Shown: positions 16,230 to 24,110 of the stretch, piece after piece
How positions within the stretch are numbered: position 1 is the stretch's first letter
How the letters are laid out: each line of letters opens with the position of its first letter
Assembly: GCA_009691445.1 (NCBI GenBank)
Contig: SICL01000016.1
Location: forward strand, 1-40,651
Origin: Candidatus Taenariivivens baikalensis
GTDB lineage: Bacteria > Omnitrophota > Omnitrophia > Omnitrophales > Aquincolibacteriaceae
DNA: 40,651 bases
Direction: 5' to 3'
Notes under the pieces: model-generated
Seen by the model: the letters and a program-made list of their open reading frames with translations, nothing else
Told to the model about the DNA's origin: nothing
Databases searched by the model: none
Translations under genes and position numbers: made by a program

Positions 16230-17174
16230 TTAAAACTCGATCAACCTTTCGATGGGGACAATCCCCACCGTTTCTAATTTTTCATCCATCACCACCGCAA
16301 AGGATTGGCGTTTTTGCTGCAAAGTCAAAAAAGCTTTTTCTATCGAAGCGCTTCCGGGAAGAAAGATCGGCGCTCTTAAATAATCTTTAAGCGGTTTGCT
16401 TTCTTCAGACTCGAAAAGGATATCATAAACATAAACCATTCCCATCACAATCGAAGGGATTTCTTCATAGACCAGCACCATTCGTACTTTGTTCCTCCGA
16501 ACGAGCGCTTTAAGCTCACCTACCGTGGTATGGATATCCACTTTTGCAGTTTTTTCAAGCGAGATCATTACCGAGCTGACATGGATCCGCTCAAAATCAA
16601 GAACGATATTAATCAACTGCTTCTCGTGGGCATTGAGGACCCCGGACTGAGCGCTTTCTTCGATCAGCATACGAAATTCATTTTGAGAAACGATAATATT
16701 TTTATGAAGCACGGACTTGAACCGGCCCAGCATTGACTCCACGCCCTTCAGGATCAAGCGCACCGGCCAGTGAAACAGACTCATGATTAACGTCAGCGCT
16801 CCTGCAAATTTAAGAAGGAAACCTTCCGAACGGATTCGTCCATAATCTTTCGGAACCATCTCGCCCCCAATTAAAAGCAGCGGGACCATGAGCGCCGTCA
16901 CCAGCCATTCATTGTGGATTCCAAAATAAGTCTCAATGAGATAAGTCGCCGTGGCGGTAGAAACGATATTCACCACGTTATTTCCGATTAAAAGTGAGGC
17001 GAGAAATTCCTGGGAATGCTCATGAAGACGCATGATTTTTTTGGCGTCCGGATTTCCCACATCCGCTTTTTCTCTCATCTTAAGCTGATTACTGGAAACA
17101 AAGGCCATCTCCGACCCAGAAAAAAAAGCCGAAAAGAAAAGACAGGCTAAAATCACAAGCAGTAACGAAATCAT
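16230..17174 (-). CDS. DUF21/CBS membrane protein, CNNM/CorC-like, short form
   Basis: 314 aa. The N-terminal DUF21 region has membrane segments at about residues 3-23, 60-80, 88-108 and 122-142, with the family's FFSGSEMAFVS and GEMVPKDYGRI motifs (GE-x-x-PK). Two CBS domains follow at about 190-250 and 255-314. The C-terminal CorC_HlyC domain of longer relatives is missing. CNNM/CorC proteins are linked to magnesium and cobalt export. The gene overlaps the upstream full-length paralog by four bases (ATGA), so the two are translated together and may form a heteromer. Confidence 0.87.
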   Translation of the reverse strand: MISLLLVILACLFFSAFFSGSEMAFVSSNQLKMREKADVGNPDAKKIMRLHEHSQEFLASLLIGNNVVNIVSTATATYLIETYFGIHNEWLVTALMVPLLLIGGEMVPKDYGRIRSEGFLLKFAGALTLIMSLFHWPVRLILKGVESMLGRFKSVLHKNIIVSQNEFRMLIEESAQSGVLNAHEKQLINIVLDFERIHVSSVMISLEKTAKVDIHTTVGELKALVRRNKVRMVLVYEEIPSIVMGMVYVYDILFESEESKPLKDYLRAPIFLPGSASIEKAFLTLQQKRQSFAVVMDEKLETVGIVPIERLIEF

Positions 17175-18406
17175 GACGGCAGCCTCACGATCACACTCAA
17201 GATACGCCGCTGACGAATCACTTCGTGAATGCGAATACTACACTCCGGGAGATGAATGTTTTTCCCTTTTTCAGGAACTTCTTCGAGATGCTCCAGAATA
17301 TACCCGCCGAGCGTTGTCGCCTCTTTAGCCTCCAGATGAAGATTGAGTTTTTCGTTGAACTCCGAGATGGGGATTTTTGCCTCCACAAGAAATTCATGAA
17401 ATCCGTAGGGACGGATCGGATTTTCTACTTTCTCATATTCGTCATAGAACTCCCCAAACACTTCTTCCAAAATATCTTCGAGTGTTACAATCCCTGAAGT
17501 CCCGCCGTATTCGTCCACACAGACGGCAAAGTGATGCTTCTGATTCCGGAACTCGGCAAGAACATCATCAATCCGTTTGATTTCTGGAACAAAGAGCGGT
17601 TGGCGGAGCATGGAAAGCGCTTCTTTGGTTTCACTGAGCACATAATCTTGGACCGAGATGACACCCAGAATATTGTCGAGTGATCCTTTACAGACCGGAA
17701 ACTCGGTATGATGATGTTGCTTGATCAACTGCAAATGTTTTTCCACAGAGTCTTCAATATCAATTCCGCGGACATCAATACGCGGAGTCATAATGTCGCG
17801 AACTTGTCTTTCTCCCAGATCAAAAATCTTCTGAATCATGTGGCGCTCCTGCCGGTCCAAAATCCCCTCTTCTTCACCCACCTTCACCAGGGCCTTCAGT
17901 TCATCTTCAGAAATAGTTTCGATCGATTCAATTTTTTCTTTGATGAGATGGCTCAAGATCCGATCTGAAATCAAGCGCGTCAGTTTGCGGAGAGGAAAAA
18001 TCAGGAAAGAGAAAATCGTGAGCGGAATAGAAAGCCATAAGCTCACCAGCTCATTGTTCCGAACCGCAACAATCTTAGGAAGGATTTCTCCAAAGATAAT
18101 AAAAACCAGGGTAAATAATGTGAGCAGCGGACCGATTCCTCCTGACCCAAAAATTTCGACGGCCATCAATGTCACAATGGACGTGGAAAGAATTTGGACA
18201 AATAAAGTCCCGATCAAAATACTGGTGAGGGCCTGGCGGGGATGTTCCAGATGACGCAGCACCCAAGGTGCCCAGCGAGGATGATTCTTCTGAAGACGAT
18301 TACGGTCAATCCGGGAAAGGGAAAATAGAGCAGTTTCAATTGCCGCAAAAAATGCCGCAAGGAGTAAAAGAAAAAAAAGCGCAAGAAAACTTAACGGTAA
18401 ATTCAT
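17171..18406 (-). CDS. DUF21/CBS/CorC_HlyC membrane protein, CNNM/CorC-like
   Basis: 411 aa with the complete family layout. The DUF21 membrane domain shows AAIETALFSLSRIDRNRLQK and FGEILPKIVAVR. The CBS pair (about 200-320) opens with VRDIMTPRIDVRGIDIED and ends with VDEYGGTSGIVTLEDILEEV. The C-terminal CorC_HlyC domain (about 335-411) contains ATTLGGYILEHL. Predicted divalent-cation (Mg2+) transporter or transport regulator in the inner membrane. It is followed at once by its shorter paralog and, upstream, preceded by a GGGGACAGGT hairpin and nadD. Confidence 0.92.
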   Translation of the reverse strand: MNLPLSFLALFFLLLLAAFFAAIETALFSLSRIDRNRLQKNHPRWAPWVLRHLEHPRQALTSILIGTLFVQILSTSIVTLMAVEIFGSGGIGPLLTLFTLVFIIFGEILPKIVAVRNNELVSLWLSIPLTIFSFLIFPLRKLTRLISDRILSHLIKEKIESIETISEDELKALVKVGEEEGILDRQERHMIQKIFDLGERQVRDIMTPRIDVRGIDIEDSVEKHLQLIKQHHHTEFPVCKGSLDNILGVISVQDYVLSETKEALSMLRQPLFVPEIKRIDDVLAEFRNQKHHFAVCVDEYGGTSGIVTLEDILEEVFGEFYDEYEKVENPIRPYGFHEFLVEAKIPISEFNEKLNLHLEAKEATTLGGYILEHLEEVPEKGKNIHLPECSIRIHEVIRQRRILSVIVRLPS

Positions 18407-18424
18407 CGATCACAATTCTTCCCT

Positions 18425-18455
18425 TAGGGGACAGGTTGCTGCCACCTGTCCCCTA
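18425..18455. repeat. GGGGACAGGT hairpin between nadD and the CBS genes
   Basis: TAGGGGACAGGT (18425-18436) and ACCTGTCCCCTA (18444-18455) form a perfect 12-base stem with a 7-base loop. There is no U run after it on the minus strand, so it is not a classical intrinsic terminator, although it could stall or protect transcripts. Confidence 0.85.
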
Positions 18456-18465
18456 GGGATGTCTC

Positions 18466-19041
18466 TCAAGTTTGATACAAATGATGATCCCGGATGTAAT
18501 CTAAAACCTTCCGGGGAACCAGATCCTCTCCCACAGCTTCTCTTTGCCTGAACCGGTCCCTGATCCCGGAAGATGAGACTGAAAATGGCTTCATCGAAAT
18601 CCAGGAGGTTTTAACCGGATCCAGAGTCAAATCACATCCTTGCCGCGGAGCAATCAAAAAACGAACCATCGCGTAAATCTCTTCGGGATTTTTCCAGGAA
18701 AAAAAATGCGAGTATGAATCCGCCCCGAGAATGAGGAAAATTTCATCCTTTGGAAAATCCCGACGGAAAATTTTGAGCGTGTCGACGGTGTAGGAAATTC
18801 CTTCCCGGTTAAGCTCCGCGTCCGATACCCGGAAACTCTTATCCTGTTCCGCCGCGAGCTCGAGCATCTTAAAGCGATGTTCCCCGGAAGCCGAAGGAGA
18901 CTCTACTATTTTATGGGGAGAGATCAGCGTGGGAATAAAAAAGATTTTATCCGTCTCGAACTGCTCACGAACATGGCGGGCAACCGCAAGATGGCCTTGA
19001 TGTACCGGGTCAAAGGATCCGCCGAAAATACCTATCTTCAT
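18466..19041 (-). CDS. nadD: nicotinate-nucleotide adenylyltransferase
   Basis: Makes nicotinic acid adenine dinucleotide from NaMN and ATP, the penultimate step to NAD. The nucleotidyltransferase signature GIFGGSFDPVHQGHLAVAR (with HxGH) is at the N-terminus. The substrate loop FFIPTLISPHK, LILGADSYSHFFSWK and the late SVSSSGIRDRFR motif (ISST-like) are all present. At 191 aa the length is normal. The gene follows proA on the same strand by 15 bases and a GGGACAGGT half-site. NadD is often found in an obg-proBA-nadD order, as here. Confidence 0.95.
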   Translation of the reverse strand: MKIGIFGGSFDPVHQGHLAVARHVREQFETDKIFFIPTLISPHKIVESPSASGEHRFKMLELAAEQDKSFRVSDAELNREGISYTVDTLKIFRRDFPKDEIFLILGADSYSHFFSWKNPEEIYAMVRFLIAPRQGCDLTLDPVKTSWISMKPFSVSSSGIRDRFRQREAVGEDLVPRKVLDYIRDHHLYQT

Positions 19042-19056
19042 ATAAGAGACCTGTCC

Positions 19057-20316
19057 CTAACTCCGGATTTGGCCATTACCTTCCACAACATACTTATAAG
19101 AAGTAAGCCCCTCGAGTCCCATCGGACCGCGGGCATGAATCTTATCCGTAGAAATTCCGATCTCCGCACCAAATCCAAACTCAAATCCATCTGAAAAACG
19201 CGTCGAGGCATTGACCATCACCGAAGCGGAGTCAACCCGCTGCTTAAACTGTTCCTGAGCCTGACGGTCTTCACTCAGAATGGCATCCGTATGCCCAGAA
19301 CCGTAAGTTTGGATATGCTGAATCGCTGCATTCATATCCGGGACCACTTTAACAGCAAGAATCTTATCCAGAAATTCACGGCCAAAGTCATCCGGCTTGG
19401 CAGGCTTGCCCCAAGGAAGATACTTTCTCGCGAGTTTATCGGTGCGAAGCTCACAAGCGCCTGACTTTAGACGCTCCCCCACTTTGGGCAAAAAATCAGC
19501 GGCAATCTTTTCATGAACCAATAACGTTTCCATCGCATTGCAAACTCCGGGACGCTGCAGCTTGGCATTGATCACAATCTCTTCCGCCTTTTTCAGATCC
19601 GCCGCTTGATCGACAAAAATATGGCAGATGCCCTGATAATGCTTCACCACCGGAATGCGCGACGCACGCACGACTTTACGAATTAGCGTTTGGCCTCCGC
19701 GAGGAATCACAAGATTAATCTGCTCCTCCATTTTGAGCAAAGCATCCACTGCTTTTCGGTCGGTCGTGCGGACAAAACTCACGCACGCTTTGGAGAAGTT
19801 GAACTTTCCTAGGATTTTTTCAAAAACTGACACGAGCGCCTGATTGGAATAAAAAGCCTCTCGCCCGCCGCGAAGGATTACCGCATTGCCGCTCTTGAAA
19901 CAAAGCGCCGCACAATCAACCGTCACATTCGGCCGCGATTCGTAAATAATAAGAATGACTCCGAGAGGAACACTCACCTTGGAAATCTTGAGTCCATTCG
20001 GACGCTTCCAGGAAGAAATTAGATGACCAATCGGATCCGGTAAATTGGCAACGGCTTCAACCCCTCGAGCCATGGCTTCGATCCGGGAAGAATTCAGAGT
20101 TAGGCGGTCGATCATGGCAGGACTGAGTCCGCTCGCTTTTACCGCTTTTATATCTTTGGCATTCTGGGCCAAGATCCACGCACTTCGAGCACGAAGTTCG
20201 CAAGCCACCGCCGCAAGAATTTTATTTTTAACTTCGGTACCAAGCTGAGCCGTTTCAAACGATGCTTTCTTGGCTGCAGTCACCATTTTAAGTAATGCCG
20301 GCTGGTTCGTCTTCAT
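19057..20316 (-). CDS. proA: gamma-glutamyl phosphate reductase
   Basis: NADPH-dependent reduction of glutamyl phosphate to glutamate semialdehyde in proline synthesis. 419 aa, the usual length. Family stretches include ISKVSVPLGVILIIYESRPNVTVDCAALCFKSGNAVILRGG (nucleotide-binding region), the catalytic cysteine in LQRPGVCNAMETLLVH and FGAEIGISTDKIHARGPMGL. The stop codon TAG is the start of a TAGGGACAGGTCTC repeat half-site at 19047-19060, so the repeat ends this gene. The start overlaps the proB stop by four bases (ATGA). Confidence 0.96.
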   Translation of the reverse strand: MKTNQPALLKMVTAAKKASFETAQLGTEVKNKILAAVACELRARSAWILAQNAKDIKAVKASGLSPAMIDRLTLNSSRIEAMARGVEAVANLPDPIGHLISSWKRPNGLKISKVSVPLGVILIIYESRPNVTVDCAALCFKSGNAVILRGGREAFYSNQALVSVFEKILGKFNFSKACVSFVRTTDRKAVDALLKMEEQINLVIPRGGQTLIRKVVRASRIPVVKHYQGICHIFVDQAADLKKAEEIVINAKLQRPGVCNAMETLLVHEKIAADFLPKVGERLKSGACELRTDKLARKYLPWGKPAKPDDFGREFLDKILAVKVVPDMNAAIQHIQTYGSGHTDAILSEDRQAQEQFKQRVDSASVMVNASTRFSDGFEFGFGAEIGISTDKIHARGPMGLEGLTSYKYVVEGNGQIRS

Positions 20317-21131
20317 TTTCGCTCTAATCCCAGAGAAGCTCTGCGGGGATTTTTATCTGCCACAAAAAGAGTTCCCACGTCTTCTCCCTTCAATGCTTTT
20401 TGAATCACCGCTTCTTCATGCCCGTTCACAATCATTAAAGAAACGCCTAAGCGCATCGCCACCTTGGCTGCTTCCAGTTTGGCGCGCATACCGCCGACCG
20501 TGGTTTCTTTTTTCGTGTCCTTGAGATGCTTCACGAGGTTCTGATCAATTTCATCACGTGAGGATACCTGGCGGAGCCGCGATCCATCTTTAAGAAAGAA
20601 TCCATTCACATCAGACATGATAATCAGAAGATCGGCATGAATTAAATGCGCGACGTGAACCGAGAGAATGTCATTATCACCAAAAGAAATTTCTTCCGTG
20701 GCCACCGTATCATTTTCATTCACAATCGGAAGAGCCCCCATTTTAAAGAGCTCTTTAAAGGTATTTCTCGCCGCTAAAAAACGGTCCGGGGTTTCGAGCC
20801 CGTCACGGGTGAGAAGAAGCTGGGCCGTCACCACCTGCTTGCGGGAAAAAAACTGTTCGTAGGCATGCATCAGTCTGCCTTGGCCAATAGCAGCGCAGGC
20901 CTGAAGCTCCGCTAAATGTTTGGGACGGCGCTTGTAACCGCAGGTCTCCATGCCGTAAGCAATGGCGCCGGAACTGACAACAGCAGCCTGCTTTTTCATT
21001 TTCAGGACTTGCAGGACATTCCGGCCAAGTCGTTCCAGGCATTCTTGGGAGATCCGGCCTTGCGAGGATGTCAGAATACTGGTTCCGACTTTAATCACGA
21101 TTCGTTGGGTCTGTTTTAAATGTTCACGCAT
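20313..21131 (-). CDS. proB: glutamate 5-kinase, PUA-less form
   Basis: Phosphorylates glutamate to start proline synthesis. The amino-acid kinase fold is clear: IVIKVGTSILTSSQGRISQ, VVSSGAIAYGM, LLTRDGLETPDRFLAARNTF, PIVNENDTVATEEISFGDND and TTVGGMRAKLEAAKVAMRLG. The E. coli enzyme has 367 aa with a C-terminal PUA domain; this one ends at 272 aa without it, which is a known shorter architecture. It is coupled to proA by a four-base overlap and lies ten bases after obg. Confidence 0.95.
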   Translation of the reverse strand: MREHLKQTQRIVIKVGTSILTSSQGRISQECLERLGRNVLQVLKMKKQAAVVSSGAIAYGMETCGYKRRPKHLAELQACAAIGQGRLMHAYEQFFSRKQVVTAQLLLTRDGLETPDRFLAARNTFKELFKMGALPIVNENDTVATEEISFGDNDILSVHVAHLIHADLLIIMSDVNGFFLKDGSRLRQVSSRDEIDQNLVKHLKDTKKETTVGGMRAKLEAAKVAMRLGVSLMIVNGHEEAVIQKALKGEDVGTLFVADKNPRRASLGLERK

Positions 21132-21140
21132 ACAGATTTC

Positions 21141-22124
21141 TTACTGGACCCGCGTCTGATACACGATTCCTTTAATTTTTTCGTTTAAATAATCCTTCAG
21201 CTCTGGAATCCCCTCTCCAGACTTGGTGGAAACAAAAAAGACTTTCAGCTCTGGATGTTTTTTTGAAAATTCACGGCAGGCTTTGGAATCCAGAAGATCC
21301 TTTTTATTCACAATCACCACGCACGGTGCTTCAATCAACTTAGCATCAAACATACTGAGCTGCTGGCGGAGCAGATCGAACCCTTCCTCAAGACTTCCCG
21401 CAAAATCAGTCACGGGAGCAATGACATAAAAAACAAGCTGGGCATCTTCCAAATGCTTTAGAAAACCATTCCCTCGCCCCCGTCCTTCATGAGAAAATTG
21501 ATAAAGAGACGGAAGTTCACAAAGCGTCAGCTGTTCATATTCAGATTTTTGATACACCGCAATTTCCGGAATCTTGGTGGAAAACGGATAGATTTCTTCT
21601 TTCAGCCGCTTCCGCGTCAAAATATTAAGGAGGGAAGTTTTTCCGGAATTGGGCAAGCCGATCATAAACACATCCGCCTGGAGTCTGACCTGGAACTCCA
21701 CATCCAACGTTTTTCCTTTTTCTCCTTCGGACGATGGTTTGCCTCCCTGATTTCCAGATCCTCCGCGCCCGCCTTTCAAAATGATGACTTCATCGCCCTC
21801 TTTGACTAATTCCCGAATTAAAAATTTGCGCTCACGGTCAAAAATTCTTGTTTTAAGAGGAACCAACAAGTGGAGTTCTTTTCCATTGCGACCGCGCTTC
21901 TTCGTGCTTCCACCATGAGCGCCGGACTCCGCAATCAAATGCTGTTTAAAACTGAAGGAAGCAATGGGAGGAGCGCTCAAGGTAGCGCGGATGATGACAC
22001 TGCCGCCATCGCCGCCGTCGCCACCGTCCGGGATTGCCTTACGATCCGTGCGATGATAAAAGCTATCGCAGCCTTTGCCGCCGTCGCCACATTGAAGAAG
22101 GAGATGAACCGTATCAATAAACAT
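21141..22124 (-). CDS. obg: Obg-family GTPase with altered G3 motif
   Basis: Ribosome-assembly and stress GTPase. The glycine-rich Obg domain (residues 1-150) shows GDGGKGCDSFYHRTDRKAIPDGG and GGRGGSGNQGG. The G domain has G1 GLPNSGKTSL (156-165), G4 NKKD (273-276) and G5 STKSGEG. The G3 motif, normally DxPG in ADIPGLIEGA, reads CELPSLYQF here: Asp to Glu203 and Gly to Ser206, so Mg2+ binding and hydrolysis may be weak. There is no OCT domain. Neighbours rpmA and rplU (L27, L21) are the classical genomic partners of obg, which supports orthology despite the changes. Confidence 0.92.
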   Translation of the reverse strand: MFIDTVHLLLQCGDGGKGCDSFYHRTDRKAIPDGGDGGDGGSVIIRATLSAPPIASFSFKQHLIAESGAHGGSTKKRGRNGKELHLLVPLKTRIFDRERKFLIRELVKEGDEVIILKGGRGGSGNQGGKPSSEGEKGKTLDVEFQVRLQADVFMIGLPNSGKTSLLNILTRKRLKEEIYPFSTKIPEIAVYQKSEYEQLTLCELPSLYQFSHEGRGRGNGFLKHLEDAQLVFYVIAPVTDFAGSLEEGFDLLRQQLSMFDAKLIEAPCVVIVNKKDLLDSKACREFSKKHPELKVFFVSTKSGEGIPELKDYLNEKIKGIVYQTRVQ

Positions 22125-22146
22125 GAAGAGCCCCTAAAAAGCAAAC

Positions 22147-22179
22147 GGGTCTGATCTCTTGGTAAGAGTGATCAGACCC
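22147..22179 (-). terminator. hairpin between rpmA and obg, terminator or attenuator
   Basis: GGGTCTGATC (22147-22156) and GATCAGACCC (22170-22179) form a perfect ten-base stem; the 13-base loop can pair further. On the minus strand it is followed by GTTTGCTTTTT, a broken U run. It could reduce read-through from the ribosomal protein genes into obg. Confidence 0.6.
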
Positions 22180-22195
22180 TTTTGTCTTGAAGAAT

Positions 22196-22441
22196 TTAAT
22201 TTTGCGGAATAACGTGAACGGTACGATTCGTACGAAATTCAACCACTCCTGCCCGTTTTGCGTAAAGAGTAAAATCATTGCCTTTACCCACGAAAGTTCC
22301 GGGTTTAAAACTGGAACCACGCTGACGAACGATGATGCCCCCGGCACGGACAAGCTGTCCGCCGTAAACTTTTACGCCGAGACGCTTTGGATTTGAGTCT
22401 CTACCGTTACTGGTACTTCCTTGAGCTTTTGTATGCGCCAT
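22196..22441 (-). CDS. rpmA: 50S ribosomal protein L27
   Basis: Component of the large subunit near the peptidyl-transferase centre. 81 aa, with the family signature [18 protein letters not shown], then [14 protein letters not shown] and [11 protein letters not shown]. The N-terminus begins [16 protein letters not shown] directly, without the cleavable Firmicutes-type presequence. It follows rplU by 17 bases, and the frequent third gene between them (ysxB/prp) is absent, as expected when L27 needs no cleavage. Confidence 0.97.
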   Translation of the reverse strand: MAHTKAQGSTSNGRDSNPKRLGVKVYGGQLVRAGGIIVRQRGSSFKPGTFVGKGNDFTLYAKRAGVVEFRTNRTVHVIPQN

Positions 22442-22458
22442 GACCTAAGAACTCCTGA

Positions 22459-22779
22459 TTAGAATTTAATTTCTTTGACAAGCAACTTGGTAAGCTCTTG
22501 ACGATGACCTTGCTTCCGGCGGTAATTTTTCCGGCGACGGTATTTGACAATCACCACTTTTTTTCCCTTGCTGGGTCCCAGACAAGTACAAATGACCTGT
22601 GCCCCCTTAATTATCGGAGCACCAAACTCCACTTTATCTTCATGGCGGGCAAACAGGACTTGATCCAAAATAATATCTTTGCCGCCGTCAGCTTCTTCAA
22701 GCTTTTCGACTTCAATAATTGACTTCGGCTCGACCCAATATTGCTTTGAGCCTGTTTCTATAATCGCGTACGTTGACAT
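22459..22779 (-). CDS. rplU: 50S ribosomal protein L21
   Basis: Large-subunit protein that binds 23S rRNA. 106 aa, normal length. Family stretches: MSTYAIIETGSKQYWVEPKS at the start, IILDQVLFARHEDKVEFGAP in the middle, and VVIVKYRRRKNYRRKQGHRQ near the end, which is the rRNA-binding part. It is the first gene of the rplU-rpmA-obg-proB-proA-nadD run and has a good promoter upstream. Confidence 0.97.
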   Translation of the reverse strand: MSTYAIIETGSKQYWVEPKSIIEVEKLEEADGGKDIILDQVLFARHEDKVEFGAPIIKGAQVICTCLGPSKGKKVVIVKYRRRKNYRRKQGHRQELTKLLVKEIKF

Positions 22780-22829
22780 GTTGACTCCACCGGGATAAAA
22801 ACATTTTAGCTAAGTTACGGCAGGGGCAT

Positions 22830-22858
22830 ATCTTACGAATGAGGCCACTCGGTGTCAA
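22830..22858 (-). promoter_or_regulatory. sigma70-type promoter of rplU-rpmA
   Basis: On the minus strand a perfect TTGACA (22858-22853), a 17-base spacer and TAAGAT (22835-22830). The predicted start leaves a leader of about 45 bases ahead of the rplU ATG at 22779. Confidence 0.75.
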
Positions 22859-22936
22859 ACACTTTCTCGGGAAGGGTTAAGTCTCTTCTGTGAAAGCACT
22901 TAACGGTTAAAAAAATGTAACCCTCCCCTCACCCAC

Positions 22937-23181
22937 GTCATTGCGAGCCGCAGCGAAGCAATCTCGGGTTGTGCCAAGAGATTGCCGCGCCCGCCTGCCG
23001 GCGAGGCAGGTCTCCGCCAAGGCGCGGGACTCGTCCGCCGAAGGACGGATCCGTCCTCTGGCGGACAATGACAAAAACCGTCAGATTGCCACGTCGTCCT
23101 GCGGGACTCCCCGCAATGACTAACTCATGCGTCTCCGTCCAAGCGCGGGAGTTGTCCGACGAATTATTGCTGACAATGTGA
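22937..23181. repeat. composite TCATTGCGAG / GGACGGATCCGTCC repeat block
   Basis: It fills half of the 503-base gap between rplU and the amidase gene. TCATTGCGAG (22938-22947), GAAGCAATCTCGGG, then GAGATTGCCGCG, a GTCCGCCGAAGG...CTCTGGCGGAC palindrome with GGACGGATCCGTCC in the middle (23033-23066), and CCGCAATGAC (23111-23120). A further diverged copy runs to 23181. The rest of the gap holds the rplU promoter and about 100 bases in which I see nothing. Confidence 0.8.
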
Positions 23182-23282
23182 CACAGCTACGTGCTTCACT
23201 AAAGACTTACCCTATGCCGCTTAAAAATCCAAGAACAACAGAAGCCTATCGATCGAAGGCCATGGGTTTGAAAGAAAAATAC

Positions 23283-24110
23283 TTACTGCAGGCGGCGGTG
23301 GGTTAAGACGGGAAATTGCTTGCGGAGTTTGAGTTGGGATTTTAAATCCAGTTTGACGGTCAGGATACCTTCCTCATGATCATCCATCCTTGCCAGAACC
23401 CGACCCCAGGGATCAATGATCATTGAGTTTCCGTAACTCCGGATTCCCGAAGACGGGTGAACTCCCACCTGACCGCAGGCCACCACAAACATCTGATTTT
23501 CAATGGCCCGGGCCCGAAGCAAAACCTCCCAATGCGCCTGTCCTGTCGGATGCGTAAAGTTGGCCGGAACAAAGACGACGCGGCACCCGCGCTCGGCAAG
23601 CTTGCGATAAAGTTCCGGAAACCGGAGATCGTAGCAGACCGAAAGTCCGCAGCGCACGCCCTTGACATTTCCGTCCGAAACTTGCTTACCGGGAATAAAA
23701 TGCCGGGATTCCCGAATTTTTATTTTCGGAAGGTTCACATCAAACAAATGAATCTTTTGATAGCTGGCTTCAATGCTTCCCGTTTTAGAAAGCAGGATCG
23801 ACATATTGAAATAGCGCTGCTTGACGGGAGACGGCATGACCAGGCTGCCGAGCAAAATCGGTGTACGATAACATTTCGCGAAGGTTTGAAATAAGGAAAG
23901 TCCCACAACCGATCCGTGACAGGCCGCTTCTTTGAGACGCTCGGAAGCACCGCGCCATAAGAAATTTTCCGGAAGAACTATCACATCGGGTTTTGCCGCA
24001 AGGGCCTTACCGGCAAAGCGGAGGCTTCGATCCAGATTGCTTTTCCAGTTTTCTCCGGCCGCCATCTGGATACAGGAGACTTTCAAGGATGTTACCGCTT
24101 TCGAACCCAT
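23283..24110 (-). CDS. nitrilase-superfamily amidase, Nit1/omega-amidase-like
   Basis: 275 aa carbon-nitrogen hydrolase. The catalytic triad is complete: Glu48 in VLPENF, Lys119 in YQKIHLFDV and Cys159 in SVCYDLRFPELYR. The YxKxHLFDV and CYDLRFPELYR stretches are typical of the Nit1/YafV/omega-amidase branch, which includes deaminated-glutathione amidases. With gshA and gshB in the same window a glutathione-repair role is plausible, but the substrate cannot be told from sequence. The start overlaps the DUF547 gene by 19 bases. Confidence 0.85.
   Translation of the reverse strand: MGSKAVTSLKVSCIQMAAGENWKSNLDRSLRFAGKALAAKPDVIVLPENFLWRGASERLKEAACHGSVVGLSLFQTFAKCYRTPILLGSLVMPSPVKQRYFNMSILLSKTGSIEASYQKIHLFDVNLPKIKIRESRHFIPGKQVSDGNVKGVRCGLSVCYDLRFPELYRKLAERGCRVVFVPANFTHPTGQAHWEVLLRARAIENQMFVVACGQVGVHPSSGIRSYGNSMIIDPWGRVLARMDDHEEGILTVKLDLKSQLKLRKQFPVLTHRRLQ

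Noticed and set aside
22937..23181. CRISPR array
   Set aside because: The repeats are palindromic, of unequal length and not separated by uniform spacers; no cas gene is near.
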